From Lunularia cruciata (lineage: Eukaryota > Streptophyta > Marchantiopsida > Lunulariales > Lunulariaceae): 64,000 nucleotides of DNA. The notes under the pieces are model-generated. The model did no database searches, was not told the DNA's origin, and worked only from the letters and a program-made list of their open reading frames with translations. Shown here piece by piece: positions 34,741 to 45,429 of this stretch. Position 1 is the first letter of the stretch; each line of letters begins with the position of its first letter. The stretch lies in NCBI GenBank assembly GCA_948567375.1, contig OX419755.1, forward strand, positions 1,865,001 to 1,929,000, written 5' to 3'. A program made the position numbers and the translations under genes.

Positions 34741-35378
34741 AATAATGATTGCATCACACTATGTTCCTCTCCATATCTTCCCATACGTGTAAAATCACAA
34801 CTCTTCACATCCCAACTCACATGAATACAATCTCTCCAAACCCTACAAACTACAAACTCTCATAACTTTCAATTTTTATCTCAAATTTTTTTTAACTAAG
34901 TTTGCATGGAACTCAAGCATGAATACCAAGAGATTAGAAGTGAAAATTCTTCACACATCACTCTCAACATAAAATAATCACGTTGGGAGTGAAATAATCA
35001 CTATAAACACTAAAAACATAAAAGTACTCATAATTTTCTATTCAATTCTCCATAGCTTTCAATCTAGGTACCAATACGACCAAAATTGAAAAACAAACAG
35101 AATATACATACTCATGTGATATATGCAGGTGAGCTCTCTAAAACTCTAGAATAACCTTCCATTCCTTGCCTCTTTTCTCACAAAGCGTTCCTATCCGATA
35201 CTCAAACTCCAATTAGGAAAACCCAAAAGATCAGACGAATAGACATATCCTTATTAGGACAAACAAATAGACATTTCCTTACTAACCAAAGCCAAATGAT
35301 CTATAGTGAAATAAGTCTTACTACACGAAAAACACAATGATAGTTCGTTCTCCCTTGGTTTGTGTGTATCGTGAAAAC
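34741..35378. other. AT-rich non-coding stretch
   Basis: Possibly 5' UTR of the LINE at first, then unassigned AT-rich DNA. No gene supported. Confidence 0.35.
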
Positions 35379-35472
35379 GGAAAAGTGACGAAATAAACGC
35401 GATCGCGTGTGAAAACAAGAAGGATGGGAAGACCCCATCAAGCCCTACAAGGAAAAGGCAAGAGGGAAAAGT
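35379..35472 (-). mobile_element. Short LINE 3'-end fragment (minus sense)
   Basis: CGCGATCGCGTG, AGAAGGATGGGAAGACCCC, CATCAAGCCCTACAAGG, then homology ends. The flanks GGAAAAGT (35379-35386 and 35465-35472) may be an 8-bp target duplication. Confidence 0.7.
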
Positions 35473-37815
35473 TGTGTGTAGTGATTGCTATAGGCTGTCA
35501 ACGGAAGGTTTCGAAATATGGTTTCCTTCTAATGGTAGTCACCAACTGGCGCGCTGACATACTTTAGGGTTTAGATGATATATGCCAAATCTTTCAAAAT
35601 TGTAATTTACTCAAAAGCAGCGTCTTAACAATTTCATAAACACATTTTGAACCATCTATTCGACTTGCGTAAGCTGTACCTAGTGGAGGATAGCAATAGT
35701 GCAGGATGTTTTCTTTCCATCGTCCTTGTTTTCACATGCAGTCGTGTTTTTCGTTTTCATGGAGGTTAATTATGTTTCTTGTGCACTTATCCTCCTTCCT
35801 CCTTCCTCCAAAGAGATCTGGAGAAAGTGATGCCAAAGATTTCTCCGATCTAGACTTGTTGTCTCCTGTTTGGTGGTGGGTAGGGGGATGTGTGCTGGGG
35901 ACATTCATTAGAGACTACGTACGACATTCCGTTCGATTCCAATAGATTGCGATTCTAGTGAATCATTCCTCTAGTACTTTTAGGTTCCTACGGGCTCAGC
36001 TGATCAGATCAGAAGATCTTAACAACCGAGACGAGGAAGAAGCTGCCCCTGACATGAAGGCGGCGTGCTTTACCAAGAATAAGTTTGGTGAAAAGTTCTT
36101 GGAACGCTGACTCTGAGATAACCTCCTTGCTAATCTCACCCCGCGACGAAGTCTTGATGTGTCTTTGATTTAACAAACACCTCCTTCATATGTCTACAAC
36201 CTGCTCCACAGCACTTATGTTTATGACAGGACTTCCTCTGAGGTGCAGGTAGATTCAAGAGATGTGAGTACGTCTTTATCTCTTAAAATATACCTCAATA
36301 TACGACCACATTTCCATCATGTTCAATGACGGAGCACGATACTTTTGGGTGATTACAGCCAGGAAAGAAGTTCCATATTTTAAAGTCATGGATGTGTTGC
36401 ACGAGAAACATGCTGTTAAACTTATGAAGCAGTCCAATTTTAATATGACATTACGAGAAAATGCATCAAAAGAAACTCTCTTACATCAGCTTGAGTACAA
36501 ATTTCCGAGAAGGTGATGCAGATTTTATGCTCCTTGATAAGCAGTACTTGCTTCGCTTTAACCAAGAAAAAAATCAAAATGCTTTCCAGGAGAAAAATTT
36601 AAGCCCGTTTCTTCACTGATATGCTGATTGGGGCATAAACTAACGCCAATAGCTCAATATGTTGATTTCTCGTCGCTTGACCACGATTACAGAAAGGTCT
36701 ATGGCGTATGCATCCAAGTTGAACCACCGCCAATCATGGGCGAACACGTTGGACCTGTGTAGCTGGAAGACCTACGAAAGCAGGAGATTCTACTTTTGAC
36801 TACGATAAACACCTGGGTCCACAACCTTTACTTTAAACTCTGAATATTCGGAGTTCCACGCAATATAACGTTTGACTCGAGAGGGTATGTAGTAGAAGAG
36901 TGAGTTACAGATCATCCATTTTGGACACAAGCAAAAGTTCAGCCGATGAATGGGCAGAAGATTCCGCAAAACCCAAGGCCCTTTATTGGTCGTGGACATA
37001 GAAGATATTCAGGACTATACATGACAATTCACCTAAACTTGAGGTAGTTTACCTCAGCCAATTAGCTTGTTGCGAGAAGACATAAAGGTCTCACGAACAT
37101 GAAGGCCCAGATAGATTCTGAAGTTGCCCCGAGCTTCCTCAAATGGCCCCACATGCGCGTGAAGAGGTGAGTCTGCCGTTTTCTTGAAAGGAAGGAGGTC
37201 TTGTCGACCAGTTCTCCGAGTTTGAGATCTGGCAGGATCGACCTCCTCCAGAATTGAAGTCTCCGCTTGACACATGGAACTTCAGACTCCATCTACAGGT
37301 CCCTGGATTGTGCGTCTTGTGCCAGGTATTCCACTGCCTTGTTCCAATTGACATAAATTTTATAACCTCTTGGGTTGCTAGTCTCTCCTGTCGTGGTATA
37401 ATCAGTGCATACACCACCTAGACTCATAATTTCAAGTCCAGACGGGGCGAGGAGTGGGAATCTTTTGAAGGGCAGACAATACTTCCATCTGTTTTTGTCT
37501 CTGACTTGATACGAAAGTCGTCGGCTGAAGGACTTAGGCATCTGTATGGTTGCACATGAGCCGTACGAGAGGTAGATCCGATGGGAGAAGCTAAGATATA
37601 GCGCTGAAATTTAGTGATTATCAATAGCCAGATTTTTGAATTCTTCCGGCCGTCTATGCAGAGGAAAAGGAGCTACTACCCTCAACATCTACAGAAGCTA
37701 CTGCCTTGTGTCCGGCTGAATCTGCGAGTTGATTTGTATGAATCTCAACTGGAAAAAGCGGTCTTGGTCTCCAAATTCTCGCCTAATTGGTTTACTGGTA
37801 CAAGAAAACGAAGGT
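35473..37815. other. Upstream region of the second F-box gene; unassigned frames
   Basis: A 65-aa plus frame at 36,319-36,516 and minus frames at 37,541-37,054 have plausible amino-acid content but no domain I recognise. They could be exons of an unrecognised gene or chance. A polypyrimidine-like run ending in TATGCAG at about 37,660 could be a splice acceptor for a 5' UTR intron of the F-box gene. Confidence 0.3.
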
Positions 37816-39339
37816 ATGGATAACAACAGCGCAAGTGAAACCAAGTGGCGCCCGATAAGTAATCTCGAAGAAAGAGATCCGGAGCTGAAACTTCATGTGC
37901 TGCATGGTAAATTTGATGGCACCATGAGTGCAAGTTCTAGACCTGGTGGTCGCAAGGACGTTTCTTGCTGCAGCTGGGAAATGGATGGACCCGTGCGGGG
38001 TAAAATCTGCAGAGACTTAGTGAGAAGGTCGAGGGGCACTATATGGAGTAAACTCAGCTGGGACCTCATACTCTCGGTGCTTCTGCGATTGCCATTCAAA
38101 AGTCAGTACCGCTTTCAAGCAGTTTGCAGAGAGTGGCGTGATAACTTGTCATCAAAACAATTTGCTGAAGAGACAGTCGTTCTCAAAGCAGCTGTTCGTG
38201 CCCCACAAGTCATCTGCGCCTACGAATACTTAGGGCCGAATCGAGAGGAACCTGATGTCTATGGGCCGCAAGAATACATACCGGAAGGGGCAGTTGAACT
38301 TGCAGAGAAACTTCATGATGCTTTCACGAAATCTCATCGAAGGAAGGTACATGGTATGGATCTGTCGTTTGCACCCTCATGGATTATTGGCAACAGAATG
38401 ACCGCTTTCAGGGATGGTCTCTTATTGTCTTTCTCAACGACTAGTCCGAGATGCTCGGGTCCACCTTCTGCTCATGGAGGAATGTGCCTTCTCAATCCCT
38501 TCACCAGGACATGGAGAGAGCTCCCGCCCGCCCCTTTCAAGGAGCATGAATTGCCTTGGACCGATGATGTAATGGTGGAAAAATCATCCCCTTCTCATTT
38601 CAAAGCTATTGTGCTCAGGGGTTCCGGAGACGGCAATCAATGGTCTCTTTATCAATTTTCGTCGAAAACGAATGAGTGGAGAATGACGGCCGGCGATGTT
38701 CCCATTGAGCATCCTTTGGACGCAATTGGCAGGAAATTCCGATACCTTGCACAAACCTATTTGTTCACAGAGGAGTTGTTGTACTTGTGGAGGGGAAATG
38801 TGGGTGGAGATTTACTTATTCACAATCTGAAGGATGGTAGTTTAGTGAGCATGGCAACTGTGGGTTATCCGGAGCTCCCATCAGATACTATGAATTGGCG
38901 CTTCTTGAAGGTACACCTTGTGGAACATGGAGGGGAAATTTATGGAGGGTGGTTGCTATCGGGTTGGAGACCTAGGCCTGGATGCTTGTTTGGTATCAGT
39001 AAACTTGATTTGAAAACAATGAAATGGGGCAAGCTTGATGTGTTGCCACAGGAATCTCTCGAGTGCAACCTCGGAAATCTTGAGCTGGCGAAGACAGGCA
39101 TGGACTTCAGGCCGCACGAATGGAAATTTTACGAGCATAAGGCAGTTGTTGTGGTTGGTGATTTCATCTGTATCAATATAACCTCCGATCATGTGAATAA
39201 GGGAGTAAATCTTCAGTATGTGGGTGGTTATCACATTCCATCGAATTCCTGGCAAAGTTTTGACTTTCATGACCCGTATGTCTCCGGTACTCACGAGTTT
39301 GAGCTCTTCGAACCAAATTGTTTACATGTTCACCTTTGA
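37816..39339 (+). CDS. F-box protein with kelch-like motif, paralogue 2
   Basis: Intact single-exon frame of 507 aa, same strand and same architecture as the gene at 22,945, about 13.5 kb apart. F-box at about residues 78-121 (LSWDLILSVLLRLPFKSQYR, then FQAVCREWRDNLSS). The shared blocks are LHGKFDG near the N-terminus, MDLSFAPSW near 181-190, and the kelch-like MCLLNPFTRTWRELPPAP at about 222-239. SPSHF, LYLWRGN and GYHIPS follow, ending FELFEPNCLHVHL against VELFVPGCLQVYL in the paralogue. It has about 30 extra residues before the F-box. The ATG at 37,816 has G at -3 and G at +4; the frame extends to a weaker ATG at 37,738. Likely an SCF substrate receptor; target unknown. Conservation of the reading frame against its paralogue argues both are under selection. 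Confidence 0.87.
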   Translation: MDNNSASETKWRPISNLEERDPELKLHVLHGKFDGTMSASSRPGGRKDVSCCSWEMDGPVRGKICRDLVRRSRGTIWSKLSWDLILSVLLRLPFKSQYRFQAVCREWRDNLSSKQFAEETVVLKAAVRAPQVICAYEYLGPNREEPDVYGPQEYIPEGAVELAEKLHDAFTKSHRRKVHGMDLSFAPSWIIGNRMTAFRDGLLLSFSTTSPRCSGPPSAHGGMCLLNPFTRTWRELPPAPFKEHELPWTDDVMVEKSSPSHFKAIVLRGSGDGNQWSLYQFSSKTNEWRMTAGDVPIEHPLDAIGRKFRYLAQTYLFTEELLYLWRGNVGGDLLIHNLKDGSLVSMATVGYPELPSDTMNWRFLKVHLVEHGGEIYGGWLLSGWRPRPGCLFGISKLDLKTMKWGKLDVLPQESLECNLGNLELAKTGMDFRPHEWKFYEHKAVVVVGDFICINITSDHVNKGVNLQYVGGYHIPSNSWQSFDFHDPYVSGTHEFELFEPNCLHVHL

Positions 39340-41287
39340 AGAGGCTGGTGGTTATCAAGGGTACTAAGCTTAGTGTGAACCAGGAACCGGATCTCAGCGG
39401 TGGAAAGTTTTGCCCTTTAGTGTGAGGAAGGAAAGCCTACTTTCCTTGCTACGCTAAGATTGGATTCAGTGTACAGTGTAACTTGTATACCATGCAGATG
39501 CAGAATTTGATTGTACGAACTGGTCTGAGTGGGGGTTGGTTTTGTAGATATCTTCCTTGAAAGCCCTTCATTTTGTATATACACATATAACAGTCCAAAT
39601 CTTTAAGTCGCTCTTCTTGAACCTCAAAACTTTTCAATCATGCAAGCTTTGAGATTACGTAATCAAATCTTGGAGCGCTCTAGTCGACAAGTGAGTGGCA
39701 AGGTTGCTGACCTCCAGTGACCACCGAGGAAATGAGTAAAGGTCTATTTTATATGTCTACACGTAGTGAGTGTCAATAGAACCTCTTTAGAAGTAAGATT
39801 TTAAGAAAATGGATTGAAGAATTGCTTCAGTCAGGTTACCTCGTTCATTGTACAGTGTATGTCTCTATATACATCCTTGGGTAAACATGGCCAAGCATTT
39901 TTATGCTCTCTCATTTCACGAAGTTCAATTTCTGAACATGAAAAGAAATTTGTGTACCTGGAAGGAGTACCGCTCATTTGGCTCTGTCACAACTGTTCTC
40001 TTCTCTACACTGCTAGAATTTAACGATTTGTGTGCATACTTACGATCCATTAGCATTCTGCCAAGTTGAGCGATTGGACACGTTACATCTTGCAGAGATT
40101 AACTTTGCGAAGTTAGAAGGCGACAATCTAGCATTGCAACGTCCAGGTACTGGTCGAGTCGGACACTCCAGTAGCCGGTATTCCTGAAATGGTATTTTAG
40201 GCAAGCTGGCACTGGCTGTGGAACAGCACTTGGTCTGTGACTTCACCTTCTTGCACTACCACCCCGCCATTCAGGCCGTAACTCAAGGTCGCTTCTAGGC
40301 ACAAATTCCTTACATATTTATGAGAGTGGACGCGACGAAGGACAGGGCGCTTAATATATTCCTTCGCCTGTCAGGGTAAGATCTCATTTAGTGAGGATTT
40401 CCTGCTTCTGTCATCCCACGTACTTGCACGATTGTTGCCGAGGGTCGTTCGGACACTTAGCCGTACGTCAATTCAGTGAACATTAGAAATAATGAACTCA
40501 CTAGCTTCGACGAGTTTCTTAACACGATAATCTCGCCTACATAAAAGATACAGAATGGTACAGACGAGTAGTACCCTACTTCTGTTCCCATCCAGATAGG
40601 CTTGGAGATCAATCAAGACTATATATAGACTTTCTCTCGCAGGCGAGAGAAGTTTGACGGCGTCGCCCCCGTTTCCACCATGTGGTTAAGATGACGGATC
40701 CCTTCACTAAAGATACAGAGATACAATAAGTGCTCGTCTCCACTCCTAAGAGCGGGTAATATTTCGTGACGGTCTATCTGATGAACGGAAATACACGTTC
40801 ATCTACCACGATCAATTTGGTCATACACACCCAATGTCCAGCAATACACGCAACCTTCCTCCCAAATATGTGGATGAAAGACAATTGAACGATTGAATTT
40901 TGTAATACAGCAGTGTGGATATGTCATGGCGAAAGAACCTTCTCCTGATTCATCGACACTAATGGCAACTTAGATTCGGTCTTAGAGAAGTGTACAACGT
41001 GGGTCATGATAGAAATTGTGTCATCAATCAAACTTAACAAGGAACACAAGTTGATTTTACGCTGAACGGCCAGCGACTGTGATGATGAACATTGCAATCC
41101 GGTACTGCTAACGAAATGAGTATTATATTTGATGTTTTGGGGTCCGTCTGGTTTTTACTGGGTTTTTGGATCCATCAGGTCTTTCTTTATTTATTTGTGA
41201 ATTCGGTTATGATGTGATATTGTGCATATGAGTTATATTATTTCTTTGGAACACAAAGGAATACTATTAAAGATATCATGAAGAATG
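39340..41287. other. Non-coding flank, no gene recognised
   Basis: CG-containing unique-looking DNA. The frames present are short and mutually overlapping, so none is supported. Confidence 0.4.
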
Positions 41288-41441
41288 TTATATTTATTAT
41301 AGCATAAGAAATAAAGAAAGGAAAGGCTACCGCGTAGGAAAAACGTAGGAAAGGATGGGAAGACCCCATCAAGCCGTACAAGGGAGAGAAAAAAAAAAGG
41401 TAACATGGGGCTAAGCCCCAATAGAGTCTATATGAGAAATC

Positions 41442-41520
<79 letters not shown>

Positions 41521-41548
41521 GAGATATTTATATTTATTATAGCATAAG
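41288..41548 (-). mobile_element. LINE 3'-end insertion with 21-bp target duplication and AT array
   Basis: Positions 41288-41308 and 41528-41548 are identical 21-base direct repeats (starting TTATATTTATTATAG). Between them lies the LINE tail in minus sense (GGCTACCGCGTAGG; GGATGGGAAGACCCCATC; TGGGGCTAAGCCCCA; AGAAATCTGC), then an (AT)n run. Such a long perfect duplication is characteristic of target-primed reverse transcription by LINEs. The AT array sits at the truncated 5' side of the insert. Confidence 0.85.
41445..41517. repeat. (AT)36 microsatellite
   Basis: 73 bases of uninterrupted AT at the 5' junction of the LINE insertion. Purity suggests recent expansion. Confidence 0.95.
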
Positions 41549-42599
41549 GAATGGATATTTGATATGGAGGAGATGCTGATATATCTTACAAACCACATCT
41601 AGTAGAGAACACTTATGAGAGGATGAGAAAATAAGACGCAGGATAAACAAGTCAATATAGTGTGTACAAAATGGTTACATGTACCATCATTCTGATTGAC
41701 GAATGGAGCAGTGCTTATCAATATCTCCGTGTATAGGGATATGTAAGGAGTTTATTTCTCTATTTTTAACATTAAACATAGTCACGATTAAATAGAATTT
41801 TATTTTATTTTACTTTTTGACGGAGTGAGTAATAGCCCATCAGACTAGATAACGATTTATTGGTGTAAATTTTTTGTACTAATAACTCATACAATTCTCC
41901 TTCGTCCGTTTTGATGGAATCTTTCCATCCACTTCTTCTACAGGTGGTTTCATGTTGGCTTCAATACTTTGGAGCAGAAAATTGAGAGAAATTTCATTGA
42001 AAAAGTGGAGCCGAGATTCGTACGAGAAAGGGTACTTTGACCTTGGAACTTTTGGTAAGGTGGTTAAGCATATTTGATTGTCTACAATATTCCTGGACTA
42101 TTTTTCATACACAAAGTAGAGCCCAAGTGGTCCAGTCAAAGGTATTAAAGTGATAGAAAGCTCTTGACCTATGCATGGAAAACAATGATTAGCAACATAT
42201 GGACTGAAAGTCAGATGCTTTATCTTTGGCTCTCATATGATGAATGAACCATGTTATCTGTACTGCACTACTATGTGCCCTGTTTATATCACTGGCACAG
42301 GCCTTTGGTATGCGTACACCTTAAAATATTATCTAGAACAGTCCTCGAATATATCTTCATATAAAGTAGGCCCAAACAGTTGATTCAAGGCATTAAACAA
42401 ATAGAAAGTTCACGATTTATGCATGAAAAAGTCATTACCAACATATGGAATTCAAAATACATATTTTTATCTTTGGCTTTCAGATTGGAAGCAAGCTATC
42501 TTTTTTAATTCCCAACTTATATAACAAGCACATGCGTCTGATGGTATTATTTTTTCGGTGGATGGTTATGTGTCAGTAATTCTGGTGCTTGGGATCTTA

Positions 42600-45420
42600 A
42601 TTTTGTTTCTTTTTATAAAAAAATAATTAGTTTTGTGTTAGGAGAAGAGGGGAATTCCTTCACTTGAGGAAGAAAATCCATGAATCTATGTTTTGGTGAA
42701 GATATGGTCCCAAGATATGCATCTTTGGAAGACAAGCATCTTCATGAAAAGTGTACCTTGTAATTTATTTGGAAGAAAATGCGCCTGTTTCTTATAAAGA
42801 AAAATTAAAGCATATTTGGAAGAAGGTACCATCCTCTTCTAAAAAGAGGTTTAGGGGTCTGGTTCTTTGGGAGACTCACTACCTTGTCTTCCAAAGATAT
42901 AGAAGATATTTGGAATGGTGGGAAGAAGGACCTATGGTACATAAATTTCAATAACATGTTAGGATTTCCTCAAGTTGGCTCATGTGAGTGGAGAGCAATG
43001 GGTGATTGAACATTGTTATAAAAAAGAAAAGGGAAGAGTTATAAACTTCACATTTCCTTGACTTGACAAACTTGACATCAATGGACCGGGAAATCACTAC
43101 CTAATACCTTTTCTTTATGTATCTCTAGCCATGATACTGACAAAACAGGAGAATTGCAAATTCTTGAGTCATGAAGCATCTTGCACCTATTTTGGAGAAA
43201 ATCCTAAAGGTATGCAGCATATGTAGCTCATAAGGAGGGCTGATGAGGAGTATCAACACATAGTGAAGTTTGTGACTCTTGTCAAGAAGGAGTAAAAGTG
43301 AAAGTTCAACACCACACCTTCTACCAAGAAGACCACAACTAGGAAGAAGGAAAGAAAGATTCAAGTCATCTAGGAGTTGGAAGAAGAAGAAGATGTACAA
43401 CCCGAGGAGAACTTGGAGGAGAAGCCTTCTAAAGTCTATGAGATTGACTACAACTGGGATGAAGATGTGCAGAGAGAGGAACAAGAAGATGAAGATATCA
43501 AGAGTTAAGAATTAGTGGCTCCTTAAGGCTCCCTAAGATACCAACATCTTGGGAATTAGCACCATGCTCACATCCAAACGCTATCCTCCAAAAGAACCAA
43601 AGAAGCTACCTATTCAGCAACTGGGACGGGACAAGGTTGGGGAGGAACCTCATATGAAAGACACACCTACTAAAGAAATTTGATAGACAAAGGAAGGTAC
43701 CCAACAAGAGCAGATTAAGCTTCTCAAAGGAGTTGGGATAAGTTTGTGTGATTTATGAGATGCTTGGCAATGCATCCAAGACATCCTACTCCACTTGATG
43801 ATAGTTCTTGAGACACATTACCCAATGTATGAAAGAAGTTGTCCAAACATGCTTGATTATTTGTCTATGGTTGCAAAGATGCATATTCAGCTAGAGTACC
43901 CTAAACCCAGAGTCACCTTGCTCAAGAGAGATGTTCTCTATCTTGGTGAAGAATAGAAGAAGCAAGCCATTGAATCAATTGCCTTGCAAGAAGAGTTAGA
44001 TACCTTGGAAAATTTCTATGCAAAGCAAGAGAAGAGTGAGCAGATGAAGACCATGAAGATGGTATTGCTAGAGAACGAGTTAGTCAATCTTTGGGTTTCT
44101 TTGAAAGGCAAGAAAGAAGAAGTCACCACCACCTATCAAAGAGTGATAATCCTTTGGATCAAGGAGCATAAAGAACAGGTAGAGGTCTTGCATAACAAGT
44201 TAAGGTAGATGCATCAAGAACCCTTCAATGCGATGGTCTTATCTGAGTGCAAAGAAGAGAAAGAAATTGCAATTGATAACAATGATACCCATTCCTCCAT
44301 AGAGCAAGACCCTTCAAGATGGTGAAGTAATGGCAAGGTTAGATATAAAGGGGGAAAAGGATTAGAACATTGTAGAGCAGATTTGCAAACTAATCTAGAT
44401 GATGATGGTAGAGTTTGTGGAGGCCACTAAAGTACATGAGCTCAGATTAGTGCATTAAAAGTCAATGCAACCCCTTGACGATCAAACATTGGAGAGGATT
44501 GCCTTTGGACTTAGAGTTAGAATAGATAGGAAGCTTAGAACGTTGCAAGAAAACTTGCAAATGACTTCATTAGAGGTTAAGGCATATTTTGGTCAGGCTA
44601 TAGAGTCTCTAGAGCCAATGGAGAGGTTAAGCAGACACTAGAGAGTTTAGAACTAGTAGTCTTGAATGCATATAACTATTTAAGCATAGCATTTGAAGTG
44701 CTTTTTCACTTAGTATACAAGTGGTGAATAAAGTGGAAGAGCTTCATAGCTCTTTGCCACTTTTCTCAATATCTCTCATGAAAAAATTTGATTTGGGTTT
44801 GCCCTTTGGTGAAGAATCTCCATAAGTATCATTGGTTGCTTTGTGTATTTGATCCTTGGCTTCTTTGCAATTGTGTAAATGCAATGCCTTGATGGATTTG
44901 TGTTGTAGTTTTGCAAGTAACTTAAGTGTGAAGACTAAATGGATATATTGTCATAGAGATCTTATAGTATTCCAAAGATTGTGCCTTCCAATGGATTGAA
45001 CATTGATCTTCAGTGAAGATAGTGCCTTTTGAAGGGTAGAAATCAGTCTTCGGGCAAAGGCAATGCCTTTGGAAAGGTAGAAAACTAGTATCTGGAAGAT
45101 ACATATACCAGATCTTTGGAAGGAGCAAAGATCTTTCAAAGGTAAACGCATTCAAAAGAATGGGTGGTTCTTCATCTTTGGAAGACAATACTCCTTCTTT
45201 AGAAGGGTAGGACACTTGCCTTTGGGAGTATCTTCAGGAGACCTTTGAAAAAGAGGAGCATTTCTGTTATAAATCATCATTTCCTAGAAAATATTTGGAT
45301 TTATATACTTTAGAGTGAGTTATTTTTCTTTTTTAATTTTCACAATGCAATTTCTTGGTGTCATTGTCCTCGTTGTTTGGGGGTAGTGTTTACCCAAGCA
45401 GTTAAATAGCAATGTGACAC
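42600..45420 (+). mobile_element. Unclassified coiled-coil element, copy 2
   Basis: Broken plus-strand coding. A globular segment (about 43,060-43,210) reads HYLIPFLYVSLAMILTKQE and then TYFGENPKGM. A K/R-rich linker (PSTKKTTTRKKERK) is followed by an acidic block (LEEEEDVQPEENLEE, about 43,380-43,430). A coiled-coil segment at 43,984-44,208 (LLENELVNLWVSLKGKKEEV) comes later. The 3' part ends with CATTGTCCTC (45,362-45,371), a GGGGG tract and TTACCCAAGCAGTTAAA. Copy 3 at 60-63 kb has the same order. I cannot assign a superfamily. A gag-like protein of a large LTR derivative or an extra ORF of a gypsy element are possibilities. No RT is attached. Confidence 0.5.
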
Positions 45421-45429
45421 TTTCCTTTG

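Noticed and set aside
37729-37815. Longer N-terminus for the second F-box protein
   Set aside because: The first codon is TTG and the next ATG (37,738) has a weak context. The extension has no counterpart in the paralogue, whose alignment starts at the Met used here.
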